32,718 bases of DNA from an uncultured Dehalococcoidales bacterium (GTDB lineage: Bacteria > Chloroflexota > Dehalococcoidia > UBA1151 > UBA1328), in the NCBI GenBank assembly GCA_905614375.1, contig CAJQSP010000057.1, positions 1 through 32,718 on the forward strand, given 5' to 3'. Positions 23,532 through 31,783 of the stretch are shown in pieces (position 1 is the stretch's first letter; each line of letters begins with the position of its first letter). A program made the translations under genes and the position numbers. The notes below the pieces were generated by a model, which worked only from the letters and a program-made list of their open reading frames with translations, made no database searches and had not been told where the DNA came from.

Positions 23532-25147
23532 TCAGCCGGTGCTGAAGTTTCTCGCTTCTTCTCGGCGCTACGTTCTGCCTCAAGTCGCTCAAGTCCGTAC
23601 GACCCGTGATCGACGTAAGTCATCGCGTCAGCAAGAGCTTTGTGCCCCGCCTTGTCACGAATGAGATTATGCATAATCTGGCACACCCGGCGATAGTCTG
23701 TGTGTCCCTGTTGAGCAGTCCGAAGCTCCAGCAAGTGGAACGCCTCTCGAACGTTGAACTGCATCGAATATCGGAGCTTGAATCCGAATGGCACAACGTA
23801 CTGAGATACGTCAGAACCGTGCTCATCGAGAACGCTCTGATGGAAATCGCTCATGCGCCCCATCGCATCGTCCCAACGTTGAGTCCAGCCGACCTCTTCG
23901 ATCGCAGGAGGCGTTGAATAGCCGTGTTTCACTCCCAAACGCTGCCAATCGATAGTCATCATTCGGTGACGTTGCAAATCTCGAAAGCTACCGAAATCGG
24001 AGAGAACATCAAAGCGATAGAACGATCGTTCCATCCCTCGTCCGGGCTTGTGCCTACGATTTTGTCGATCACCGGCGTACGCATTTAGCACTTCCGCTTT
24101 ATTAGCATCACTCATCGCATTGACGATGGCTTGCAGTTGCGTGTCGGGTAAATCGGAGTGGGCGTATAAGGCAGCCACTGCGATTTTGTTCTCAGCGTCG
24201 GGATCCCACTCCACCAAAGTGACTTCATCGATTCCGTCAGGCTCTGCATCGATGCTTGAAGCGATACGCTCCATAGCCTCGTGGTTCTCTTGGAAATAGT
24301 CCGACCACACACCGCCGCGGTCTGGCAGATCAACTCGCTTCAAGAACGACGGAATTACTTTACGAAGCTCTTCCAACATCATCCGAGCGTAGTCTCGAAC
24401 TTCTTCGAGAGGGTGACTGTTCATCCGAATCAGCATCGATTCATAAGCCTGCCCCGACCCGAAAATACCGACGTTCGAAGTAGTCGAAGCTGGCAATAAT
24501 CCGCGGGCAGAATCGCACGCTTTGGCGCGAATCGAAGCGGTATATATGAACTTAGAATCGCCGTCCTGACGAGGGAACTGATTCTCGAAGTACGGCGCAC
24601 AAACGTGGACTAGTTCAGAGTATTCATCGAATAACCAGTCCATGGTTTTCGTGTATTCGTCAGCAAGAGGTCCGTTTACGATCTCAGGAGGGCCGGTGTA
24701 GCGATATTGATCGCCGAGTTTCTGATCGTAATAGATGTACCGAGTCGATTGTTCAAGGTACGCAGCTAGCCGGCCCCACTCCAACACTTTAGTCAGAATG
24801 TTCGATGCTTGCTCGCACGCAATGTGCGCCCCGCCTAGTTGAGCCACCGAGTCATCGCCGTACTGAGAGAACACTCGCTCGTAAAGACCTTCGGCACGAT
24901 TGAGCGATACCAGTTGTTGGCTATCAGAATCTTCTGCCAGTTCTTCGATAGGCGCTTCTGGTTGATCGTAAAACTCATCGAGAAACAATCGTCGTAGCGA
25001 CTTAGGCGAACGGCTGTAGCGTGCAAACAGTGCACCTTTTACAACCTCGGGAAGGTTGATAAGAGCAAAAACGGGATCATCTATATTCGTGAAGAATCGG
25101 CTTAGTACCGCTCGTTCCTCAGTGCTAAATGTTTCCCGTACGTACAT
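23528..25147 (-). CDS. Double-domain ThyX-like protein (FAD-dependent thymidylate synthase family)
   Basis: A 539-residue protein made of two ThyX-like domains; normal ThyX has about 200-260 residues and works as a homotetramer making dTMP from dUMP with FAD and methylene-THF. Domain 1 (about 90-265) has GDDSVAQLGGAHIA, EWGRLAAYLEQSTRY (123-137), ARGLLP (214-219) and EEVRDYARMM. Domain 2 (about 355-515) has DLQRHRMMTIDWQR (390-403), YVVPFGFK, NVREAFHLLELRTAQQGH (465-482). The signature RHRx7S is split: domain 1 keeps R126 and S134 with T-R-Y but has W-G for R-H; domain 2 keeps RHR (393-395) but has R403 where the Ser should be. It could be an enzyme built from complementary halves, or a non-catalytic relative. 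It follows the E2 gene on the same strand. Confidence 0.85.
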   Translation of the reverse strand: MYVRETFSTEERAVLSRFFTNIDDPVFALINLPEVVKGALFARYSRSPKSLRRLFLDEFYDQPEAPIEELAEDSDSQQLVSLNRAEGLYERVFSQYGDDSVAQLGGAHIACEQASNILTKVLEWGRLAAYLEQSTRYIYYDQKLGDQYRYTGPPEIVNGPLADEYTKTMDWLFDEYSELVHVCAPYFENQFPRQDGDSKFIYTASIRAKACDSARGLLPASTTSNVGIFGSGQAYESMLIRMNSHPLEEVRDYARMMLEELRKVIPSFLKRVDLPDRGGVWSDYFQENHEAMERIASSIDAEPDGIDEVTLVEWDPDAENKIAVAALYAHSDLPDTQLQAIVNAMSDANKAEVLNAYAGDRQNRRHKPGRGMERSFYRFDVLSDFGSFRDLQRHRMMTIDWQRLGVKHGYSTPPAIEEVGWTQRWDDAMGRMSDFHQSVLDEHGSDVSQYVVPFGFKLRYSMQFNVREAFHLLELRTAQQGHTDYRRVCQIMHNLIRDKAGHKALADAMTYVDHGSYGLERLEAERSAEKKRETSAPAD

Positions 25148-25205
25148 CGTTAGTGACCTATCGACTGCCCAGCAAGTAAGCAGGGAGTTAGATGTTCGTT
25201 GCTAC

Positions 25206-25231
25206 GTGATCACCGCTCAAGCAGCGATCAC
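25206..25231 (-). terminator. Hairpin after the E2 gene, possible terminator
   Basis: GTGATC (25206-25211)/GATCAC (25226-25231), then GCT/AGC inside a three-base bulge, with loop CAAGC. It lies between the E2 stop (25259) and the ThyX-like start (25147). No T-run follows on the minus strand, so it is weak evidence for termination. Confidence 0.3.
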
Positions 25232-25258
25232 ACAATGATCGTAAATTCGAGCCAGTGC

Positions 25259-26488
25259 CTACAGCATAAGACGAGCAGGATTTTCCAGAGACTTCTGGAA
25301 CTCACCCATCAGAATCGCAGCCTCTGCACCATCGCCAACGCGGTGATCTGCCGAGATCGTGGCGTTCATGGTCTTGCCAACAACGATCTGCCCATCCTTG
25401 ACAATTGGTTTCTCTTTTACCGCGCCAACAGCGATGATTCCAGCGTTTGGTGGAACGATAATCGCTGCGAAAGTATCGGTTCCAAACATACCAAGGTTAG
25501 AGGTACCGAATGTGCCTGAAGTCATCTCGGCCTGGGTCAGCGAACCGCCCTCACCGCGAGCGCGTTTACCAAGATCACGAACTGCTCGTGAAATCTCAAT
25601 CAACGACATGTTCTGGGTACCAACTACAGCAGGAACAATCAGGCCTTCTTCAAGCGCTATCGCTACACCAAGGTTGATATCGGAGTGACCAATGAGTTTG
25701 TTGCCATCGAACGAAGAGTTCCACTTCGGGTGCTTCAGCAGAGCGATTGTTACCGCTCTCAGAACCATGTCATTTACAGAAATCCGTTCGCCACCGTCGA
25801 CCAATACCTCGTTGATCTGCGCTCGGAAGGTCATCGCAGGGCCCATATTTACTTCGTGGGTCACGTAGTAGTGAGGGCTCTCTGTCTTCGACTTGACGGT
25901 AACTCGAGCAATAGCCTGTCGCATTGACGAAAGAGGCGTGTCCGAGCCGTCCATTACCACCGGAGCCCGACCGCCAGAAGCAGCGAACACAGGTGAAGGA
26001 GTGAAATTTTCTACGTCCGTCTTTGAAATTCGTCCGCCAGGTCCAGTTCCTGGAACTGCGGAGATATCGATACCTTTTTCTTCGGCAAGCTTGCGAGCGA
26101 TGGGTGAAGCCTTTACTCGACCACCCGGTACTGCATCTAGTGGGGCAGGCGTCGGCACTACCTGTTCATCAGGCGCTGGTGTTTGCGCAACTGCAGCCAG
26201 TACAGCTTCAACAGCAGGGACCACTTCGACAATTTCAGGAATATCATCGCCGGCGTCGCCAATGAACGCGATAACCGTTCCAACCTCCACAAGGGTGCCC
26301 TCTGAAACGACTATCTTGCGAAGTAAACCTTCGGCATACGCCTCCATCTCGACAACTGTCTTGTCCGTTTCGATCTCTGCGAGTTTGTCTCCACGGCTAA
26401 CCGAATCGCCTTCGGCCTTAAGCCACTTGGCGATGGTGCCCTCGGTCATGTCGGCACCCATTGAGGGCATAGTAACTTCGCTGATCAA
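25259..26488 (-). CDS. 2-oxo acid dehydrogenase E2 (dihydrolipoamide acetyltransferase)
   Basis: A 409-residue E2 enzyme, the core of a 2-oxo acid dehydrogenase complex, moving the acyl group from lipoamide to CoA. Domains: lipoyl domain (2-77) with the lipoylated K43 in EIETDKTVVE; a Pro/Ala-rich linker (85-122); peripheral-subunit-binding domain (about 125-162) with KASPIARKLAEEKGIDI and GTGPGGRI; catalytic domain from about 185 to the end, with the acetyltransferase motif ISADHRVGDG (H382, D386). One lipoyl domain only. It is the last gene of the E1-alpha/E1-beta/rsgA/E2 series. No E3 gene is in the window. The E1 types point to pyruvate; acetoin dehydrogenase is a less likely alternative. 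Confidence 0.93.
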   Translation of the reverse strand: MISEVTMPSMGADMTEGTIAKWLKAEGDSVSRGDKLAEIETDKTVVEMEAYAEGLLRKIVVSEGTLVEVGTVIAFIGDAGDDIPEIVEVVPAVEAVLAAVAQTPAPDEQVVPTPAPLDAVPGGRVKASPIARKLAEEKGIDISAVPGTGPGGRISKTDVENFTPSPVFAASGGRAPVVMDGSDTPLSSMRQAIARVTVKSKTESPHYYVTHEVNMGPAMTFRAQINEVLVDGGERISVNDMVLRAVTIALLKHPKWNSSFDGNKLIGHSDINLGVAIALEEGLIVPAVVGTQNMSLIEISRAVRDLGKRARGEGGSLTQAEMTSGTFGTSNLGMFGTDTFAAIIVPPNAGIIAVGAVKEKPIVKDGQIVVGKTMNATISADHRVGDGAEAAILMGEFQKSLENPARLML

Positions 26489-26646
26489 ATTCGGACTCCT
26501 GCGGGAACGATTGCTCGTAAAAATCGTTGGTTTGGCGCACTTGCCATACTGGTTTTAAAGACCCGTTGATAGAGGTTACACAAGAATTAGACAAAGATGC
26601 TAAAAATTCTGCTGATCATTCAGCGGTCTCTAGCCGTTTTCTAATG

Positions 26647-27846
26647 TCAGGATTTCTTGCGTTTTTCCGCTTTAGTCCGCTGTCGATTCGTCTTCGCCAC
26701 TATCCTCATCTTTCGCTGATGATCGGTTTTGCCCGTCGCATCGTGCTTGGTCTCTTCGAATTGAAGTTCGCGCCACATCCGCATGTACGAATCAAAACGA
26801 GCTTGGGAAAGGTTGTCTTTCGCAAGCGCCTCAACGATTGCGCAGCCAGGTTCGCTGCTGTGACCGCAGTCACTGAATCTACATTTCCACATATATTCTT
26901 CGACATCTGAGAACGTTTTCGCCAACGCATCTTCGCTGCCAGACACGAGCCCAATCGTCCGAATACCGGGAGTATCGATTAGCACTCCGCCGTTGGGAAG
27001 CCGTAACAGTTGGCGAGTGACCGTTGTGTGGCGACCTCGTGTGTCGGACTCGCGAATCTCGGCGGTCTCCATCGCTTGCTGACCCATCAGTAGATTCACG
27101 AGAGTCGATTTCCCGACTCCTGAAGCACCGATCAAAACGACGGTAATTCCGAATTTAGTAAATTCCCGAAGTGACTCAGTGCCAGCGCCAGTTATGCCGC
27201 TGGCTGCGAAAACCTCGACACCTGGCGCCGATTCTTTCGCCTGTGCGATGACTCCAGTGGGGTCTTGTCCTTCTTCAAGAAGGTCGATTTTCGTAATTAC
27301 TACGACTGGTGTTGCCCCACTACCCCAAACCAGAGCTATCTCTCGTTCAAGTCGACTTGGATTGAAATACGTCGCCGCCTGAACCACAAACACTGTGTTG
27401 ATATTAGAAGCGAGGACCTGCTCATCGCCCTGCTCTTTCCCACGCATAACTCGTTTTCTGCTGAGGAGTGATATACGAGGAAGAACGAGTTCGATATCGT
27501 CGGGATCCTGATCTGCGCCCAAGCGAACTAGAACCCAGTCGCCAACAGTCGGCTGTGCAGGTTCGATTTCAAATTCATCATTATGAGCGATACGAGCGAA
27601 TCTACTGACTGCTCGATAGTCGACCGTAGCGGTCTGAACGAAAGTGGAAATGCCATCGACCCTAGTGACTCTGCCGGGAACAAGCTCAGAATCTTTAGCA
27701 ATTATCGCTGTGAATTGGTCATTCGCTGCTTTGGTAAGACCGAATTGAATCAGGCCTGAGAGGTCGATATTACCTAGAGGGGGAACTGGGGGAGTAGGTA
27801 AGGATTCAGAAATATCTGGATTGTCTTCTTGAGAGAAAGTGTTCAA
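26647..27846 (-). CDS. rsgA: Ribosome small-subunit-dependent GTPase RsgA
   Basis: A 399-residue circularly permuted GTPase that assists late 30S assembly. The N-terminal OB fold is about 45-125. The G domain motifs occur in permuted order: G4 TKID (185-188), G5 AASG near 214-217, G1 GASGVGKST (240-248), G3 DTPG (291-294). The zinc-binding subdomain has C322, C327, H329 and C335 (CRFSDCGHSSEPGC), the C-x4-C-x-H-x5-C family pattern. A basic, Lys-rich tail ends the protein, probably for RNA contact. It is longer at the N-terminus than E. coli RsgA. It lies between the E1 and E2 genes of the dehydrogenase complex, an unusual place, with 340 bases upstream and 158 downstream. Confidence 0.93.
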   Translation of the reverse strand: MNTFSQEDNPDISESLPTPPVPPLGNIDLSGLIQFGLTKAANDQFTAIIAKDSELVPGRVTRVDGISTFVQTATVDYRAVSRFARIAHNDEFEIEPAQPTVGDWVLVRLGADQDPDDIELVLPRISLLSRKRVMRGKEQGDEQVLASNINTVFVVQAATYFNPSRLEREIALVWGSGATPVVVITKIDLLEEGQDPTGVIAQAKESAPGVEVFAASGITGAGTESLREFTKFGITVVLIGASGVGKSTLVNLLMGQQAMETAEIRESDTRGRHTTVTRQLLRLPNGGVLIDTPGIRTIGLVSGSEDALAKTFSDVEEYMWKCRFSDCGHSSEPGCAIVEALAKDNLSQARFDSYMRMWRELQFEETKHDATGKTDHQRKMRIVAKTNRQRTKAEKRKKS

Positions 27847-28186
27847 CGTAGGTATTCCTTAAAGCACACAAAGCACTCGGGGGAATCGTCCGCACGTTTG
27901 AGCATAGATGCCTATATCAGAGAGACGATCGGCTGGCCTGAGTTAGCTTTGGCTTCAAAGCTGAGTGCCACATATTGGAGATCAAATTCATGAACATTCA
28001 TTGCAATCAGTCTCCCCTGTGCGCTCAGTCGGCAAAATCATAAACTGGCCTAGTCGTAGTAAAAATCACTCTAGCTGACCGAAGCTTACAGGGTTACCGA
28101 TAATAGATCAGATCAACTCACAAGAATTAGTGACCGCTTTAGAAACTAAAGGCAGCGAGCGAACCGTCCGAACACAAGAACAAACC
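27847..28186. other. 340-base gap between rsgA and E1-beta, with a hairpin
   Basis: No gene is seen in any frame. On the minus strand a perfect 7-bp hairpin, AGCTTTG (27945-27951)/CAAAGCT (27956-27962) with a 4-base loop, sits between the E1-beta stop and the rsgA start. There is no clear T-run. It may terminate E1 transcription or reduce read-through, and the gap probably holds a promoter for rsgA and E2. No other structure was seen. Confidence 0.45.
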
Positions 28187-29164
28187 CTACAATCCGTAGC
28201 CTTCGGCGACTGCGGCAAGCACGTCGTTAGCGTCAGTGAGAACTTCTTGTTCGAGACCACGGTTGTAAGGCCATGGCACATTAGCTGATCCGACACGCAT
28301 GACAGGACCGTCGAGCCACTCGGAAGCGACTTGCTGAAGATCGGCGGTTACCTCTGCCATAACTCCACCTCGGCGGCGTGCATTATCGACAACCACAACA
28401 CGATTGGTCTTCTGAACCGAAGCAACAATCGTATCCATGTCGATCGGGCTTAGCGATCGCATATCAATCACTTCAACCGAAACGCCTCGACCCTCAAGAG
28501 TGTCGGCAGCGTCGTTGACCGGGCGCATTCCGTATCCGTACGATACAAGAGTAATATCGCTACCCTCACGAGTGATATCGGCTTTTCCGATTTCTATCTC
28601 GTAGTACTCATCAGGAACTTCGCCTTTAGCTCCGTAGAGCAAAGCGGGCTCGGCGACCAACACCGGGTTATCGTCCTTGATCGCAGAACGCATCAGACCG
28701 AGTGCATCATATGGAGTCGAAGGGCAAACAACTTTCATACCCGGTACTTCAGCTAGCCATGTCTCGAAGCTCTGCGAGTGAGTTGCCCCCAACTGAACTC
28801 CGGCGCCGGTAGGTGCTCGAATGACCATCGGAACGCTTATTTGGCCGCCCGACATGTATCGTAAGTTTGCCGCCATGTTCACGATTTGATCGAAGGCAAC
28901 CAGCGTGAATGACATTGACATGAACTCAACGATAGGTCGAAGTCCGGCTACTGCAGCACCAATACCTGCACCAAAGAACGCTTGTTCGGAAATGGGCGTA
29001 TCTTTGATCCGCTTTTCGCCAAACTTTTTAAGGAAGCCGTCGGTAACAGCATAAGCACCGCCGTACTCACCGATGTCTTCACCCATGATGAACACACGTG
29101 GATCGTTATCGAGTGCTTCTTCAAGTCCTCGTTTTAATGCTTCTCTTAGAACAATTTCTGGCAT
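28187..29164 (-). CDS. Pyruvate dehydrogenase-type E1 component, beta subunit
   Basis: A 325-residue transketolase-like E1-beta subunit. Family features: EALKRGLEEALDNDPRVFIMGEDIGEYGGAYAVTDG near the N-terminus (residues 8-43), PIVEFMSMSFTLVAFDQIVN (about 77-96), SGGQISVPMVIRAPTGAG, THSQSFETWLAEVPGMKVVCPS, and the C-terminal transketolase domain from about 195, with DMRSLSPIDMDTI. With the alpha subunit it decarboxylates pyruvate using thiamine diphosphate and acylates E2. It starts 5 bases after E1-alpha, so they are cotranslated. Resemblance to AcoB also exists; the E1-alpha/E2 context makes pyruvate dehydrogenase most likely. Confidence 0.92.
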   Translation of the reverse strand: MPEIVLREALKRGLEEALDNDPRVFIMGEDIGEYGGAYAVTDGFLKKFGEKRIKDTPISEQAFFGAGIGAAVAGLRPIVEFMSMSFTLVAFDQIVNMAANLRYMSGGQISVPMVIRAPTGAGVQLGATHSQSFETWLAEVPGMKVVCPSTPYDALGLMRSAIKDDNPVLVAEPALLYGAKGEVPDEYYEIEIGKADITREGSDITLVSYGYGMRPVNDAADTLEGRGVSVEVIDMRSLSPIDMDTIVASVQKTNRVVVVDNARRRGGVMAEVTADLQQVASEWLDGPVMRVGSANVPWPYNRGLEQEVLTDANDVLAAVAEGYGL

Positions 29165-29169
29165 ATGAG

Positions 29170-30228
29170 TTAGGCAAGTACGTCGTTGTGGATTTCAGAT
29201 AGTTCGGGTTCGGCGCTATCTTCAGCAAATTTCACAGCAATTGCTACAGCTTCGTCGACACCCGCTTTGATCTGGGTGATCTGGTCAGCGGTCGCCAGTC
29301 CCATTTCGATCAGCTTGGCTGGGAACGTTGCGACAGGGTCGCGCTCTTCCCATTCCTTGACCTCTTCCTCCCCACGGTACTTCTGACCGTCGGCGAGTGA
29401 ATGCCCTACGAAACGGAAAGTCTTAGCCTCGATGAACTGAGGACCATCTCCGTTTCGAATTCGTGCGACCGCAAGTTCGGTCGCTTCTTTGACAGCAAGC
29501 ACATCCATGCCGTCTACTTCGGCAGCTGGAATACCGTACGTCGCCATGCCTGGATAGAAGTCGATTCCACCAGCACGAACCCGTTCGATCGACGATCCCA
29601 TTCCGTACATATTGTTTTCGAGGAAGAATAAAACCGGTAGCTTCCAGATAGCTGCCAAGTTCATCGTCTCGTGGTACAAACCTTGGTTTGTCGATCCATC
29701 GCCGAAGAAGCAAATAGTAAATGCGTCGGTATCGTTGTACTGCTGGGCAAGTGCAAGACCTGCAGCGAGAGGCAACTGCGCTGCAACGATAGCGTGCCCA
29801 CCCATGAAACCCTTGGCAGCGTCGAACAGGTGCATCGACCCGCCCTTGCCTTTGGACGTTCCAGTTGCCTTACCGAAAAGTTCAGCCATTGATCGGTTCA
29901 CGTCGAGCCCACGCGCCAAGGCGTGTCCGTGATCTCGGTAGTGGCTAACAACATAGTCATCGTCACGAAGTGTCGAAAGAGCTCCGACACCACTGGCTTC
30001 TTGGCCAATATAGAGGTGAAGGAATCCGCGAATCAGACCCTTGGAGTAGTTCTCGCCACACGCCAACTCGAACTGGCGAATGAGGTACATTTGACGATAC
30101 AACTCGAGGTTGTCCGCCACGCCAACTACGCCACCGTCATCCAAGCCTAAAGAACTGCTTTTTCCGTTCTTTGATAACTTCGCTTTTTCCGAAGATGATT
30201 TTGCGCTGGATTTCGTGGAACTTGCCAT
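29170..30228 (-). CDS. Pyruvate dehydrogenase-type E1 component, alpha subunit
   Basis: A 352-residue E1-alpha. The thiamine-diphosphate motif is GDGSTNQG (176-183) with NN at 205-206. Other family blocks are IGQEA, DYVVSHYRDHGHALARG (91-107), GKGGSMHLFD (128-136) and FMGGHAIVAAQLPLA (141-155). A Ser/Lys-rich, low-complexity N-terminal extension (residues 1-30) precedes the first helix and is longer than in typical members; it may bind the complex core or simply be a wrong start, but no later ATG gives a better fit before Met47. It is the first gene of the E1 pair. A 12-base palindrome lies about 95 bases upstream. Confidence 0.92.
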   Translation of the reverse strand: MASSTKSSAKSSSEKAKLSKNGKSSSLGLDDGGVVGVADNLELYRQMYLIRQFELACGENYSKGLIRGFLHLYIGQEASGVGALSTLRDDDYVVSHYRDHGHALARGLDVNRSMAELFGKATGTSKGKGGSMHLFDAAKGFMGGHAIVAAQLPLAAGLALAQQYNDTDAFTICFFGDGSTNQGLYHETMNLAAIWKLPVLFFLENNMYGMGSSIERVRAGGIDFYPGMATYGIPAAEVDGMDVLAVKEATELAVARIRNGDGPQFIEAKTFRFVGHSLADGQKYRGEEEVKEWEERDPVATFPAKLIEMGLATADQITQIKAGVDEAVAIAVKFAEDSAEPELSEIHNDVLA

Positions 30229-30318
30229 AAATTATCAGATGCGAACAAACATATAATCGACGCCCAACAAACTACCCTGATCGTTATGCTGGTGTCAGCG
30301 GATAAAGGGTTATTCTAC

Positions 30319-30330
30319 CGCAAATTTGCG
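30319..30330. promoter_or_regulatory. 12-bp palindrome upstream of the E1 genes
   Basis: CGCAAATTTGCG is a perfect 12-base palindrome in the 119-base gap between folD and E1-alpha, both on the minus strand. Its position about 95 bases before the E1-alpha start suggests a possible operator. A single copy was seen, so chance is possible. Confidence 0.3.
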
Positions 30331-30347
30331 TAATCTCTAATGCACTC

Positions 30348-31235
30348 TCAGTTTGTAGCAGCCAAGTTTGCGGCCTGCAACACATTCACCAACAGCATTG
30401 CAATCGTCATCGGGCCAACCCCTCCCGGTACGGGGGTAATCGCCGAAGCAACTTCATACGCTCCCTCGAAATCTACGTCTCCGGTTAGTCGGTAACCACG
30501 TTTACGAGTCGAATCATCGACACGTGATACTCCAACATCGATAACCACTGCTCCGGGCTTCACCATGTCAGCAGTAACAGCTCCCGGAAATCCTGCAGCG
30601 GCAATCAGAACATCGGCTCTGCGGGTTTCGGTTGCCATATCTTTAGTTCCGGTGTGGCAAACAGTTACGGTCGAGTTGGCGCCAATGCCCTTCTGTAGAA
30701 GAAGAGCGGTCAACGGCATGCCAACGAGTTTGCTTCGACCGACGATAACGACACGCGCACCATTCATATCGACGTTCTGCTCAACGAGCATCCGCTGCAC
30801 GCCTAGTGGGGTTGCTGGGGCAAACCGACGTTGGCCAAGCATCAGGAGTCCGACATTTTCCGGGTGAAGTCCGTCAACATCCTTCATCGGGTCGATGGCA
30901 TGAATGACAGCGCTTTCATCAAGATGCTTCGGCAACGGTAATTGAACAAGAATTCCGTTTACGGCTGGATCGGAGTTGAGACCCTCGACGATTCCTAGCA
31001 ATTCTTCTTGAGTGATTGATGAATCTCGAATAATCGTTTTGGTTGCTATTCCAACCTTCTCGCAAGCACGTTCTTTGCCTTTAACGTATGAATGCGAAGC
31101 GGGATCATCACCAACTAGCACAACGGTTAAACCCGGAATCGTTCCATGTTTCTCTTTGAACTCTGCAACTCCGGATGCGACTTCCTCATGAACCTTCGCG
31201 GCGACTTCTTTGCCGTCAATAATCCGTGCTGTCAC
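30348..31235 (-). CDS. folD: Methylenetetrahydrofolate dehydrogenase/cyclohydrolase
   Basis: A 295-residue bifunctional FolD, which interconverts 5,10-methylene-THF and 10-formyl-THF through the methenyl form. Catalytic Y50 and K54 (HSYVKGKERACEK), Q98 and the family motif ILVQLPLP (95-102), and D121 in KDVDGLHPEN. NADP-binding loop VIVGRSKLVGMPL and the C-terminal signature TPVPGGVGPMT. Length is typical (280-300). It probably supplies one-carbon folate in a genome that also encodes the ThyX-like protein downstream on the same strand. A 6-bp hairpin (31250-31266) sits just upstream of the start. Confidence 0.96.
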   Translation of the reverse strand: MTARIIDGKEVAAKVHEEVASGVAEFKEKHGTIPGLTVVLVGDDPASHSYVKGKERACEKVGIATKTIIRDSSITQEELLGIVEGLNSDPAVNGILVQLPLPKHLDESAVIHAIDPMKDVDGLHPENVGLLMLGQRRFAPATPLGVQRMLVEQNVDMNGARVVIVGRSKLVGMPLTALLLQKGIGANSTVTVCHTGTKDMATETRRADVLIAAAGFPGAVTADMVKPGAVVIDVGVSRVDDSTRKRGYRLTGDVDFEGAYEVASAITPVPGGVGPMTIAMLLVNVLQAANLAATN

Positions 31236-31249
31236 TTGTTATTAGCCTC

Positions 31250-31266
31250 CAGACCGAGTTGGTCTG
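31250..31266 (-). promoter_or_regulatory. Small hairpin just upstream of folD
   Basis: CAGACC (31250-31255)/GGTCTG (31261-31266) with loop GAGTT forms a perfect 6-bp stem 15 bases before the folD ATG (31235). It could affect translation initiation if present in the mRNA. The evidence is only the sequence symmetry. Confidence 0.3.
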
Positions 31267-31399
31267 ATTAAGTTGGAACGTTACGGTGTCAAATTTCATA
31301 ATTATGTTGATAAATCCTAACCGAGAATTGTCTTAACAAGTATTATTCCGAGCATCAATTGAACCCTACTCAACGGTTTCGACCGGAGGCACTGCCCAA

Positions 31400-31783
31400 A
31401 TGATCTACACAGGGATCGACTTAATCGAGATTCCCAGAGTCGCGGGTGTGCTCCAACGCTATCCCAAACGATTTCTTGCGAAGGTCTTCACTGAAGGCGA
31501 ACAGCGTTACGCCAAAGGACGTCCGCACCAGCTGGCGAGTCGGTTCGCCGCTAAAGAGGCGGTAATGAAGTTACTCGGCACTGGCGTTCGCGGCGTGCCA
31601 TGGAAGTCGATCGAGGTCAAGCGCAAGCGAGGCGGACCGCCTGAAGTCATATTGCACGGTCACGCGAAAATTCGCGCCGAGAAAATGGGCATCACACGAA
31701 TCGCCCTCAGCCTTTCCCACTCTCGTGAAATTGCCACGGCTTCCGCAGTTGGAGAAGCCAGAGACGACGCGTGGAAACCATGA
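31400..31783 (+). CDS. acpS: Holo-[acyl-carrier-protein] synthase
   Basis: A 127-residue AcpS, which transfers 4'-phosphopantetheine from CoA to acyl carrier protein. Motifs: GIDLIEIPRV (5-14, Mg2+-binding D7), RFLAKVFTEGE (24-34), RFAAKEAVMKLLGTG (48-62, E53) and ALSLSHSREIATA near the C-terminus. Start ATG 31400 with GGAGG at 31384-31388, 11 bases upstream. Length is typical. The stop codon overlaps the ATG of the next gene (ATGA at 31780-31783), so the two are coupled. AcpS beside an NAD(P)HX-repair gene is common in bacteria. Confidence 0.96.
   Translation: MIYTGIDLIEIPRVAGVLQRYPKRFLAKVFTEGEQRYAKGRPHQLASRFAAKEAVMKLLGTGVRGVPWKSIEVKRKRGGPPEVILHGHAKIRAEKMGITRIALSLSHSREIATASAVGEARDDAWKP

Noticed and set aside
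25893..26558. 221-codon open frame opposite the E2 gene
   Set aside because: A Ser/Thr/Pro-rich shadow of the lipoyl and linker region; the E2 motifs in the other strand are decisive.
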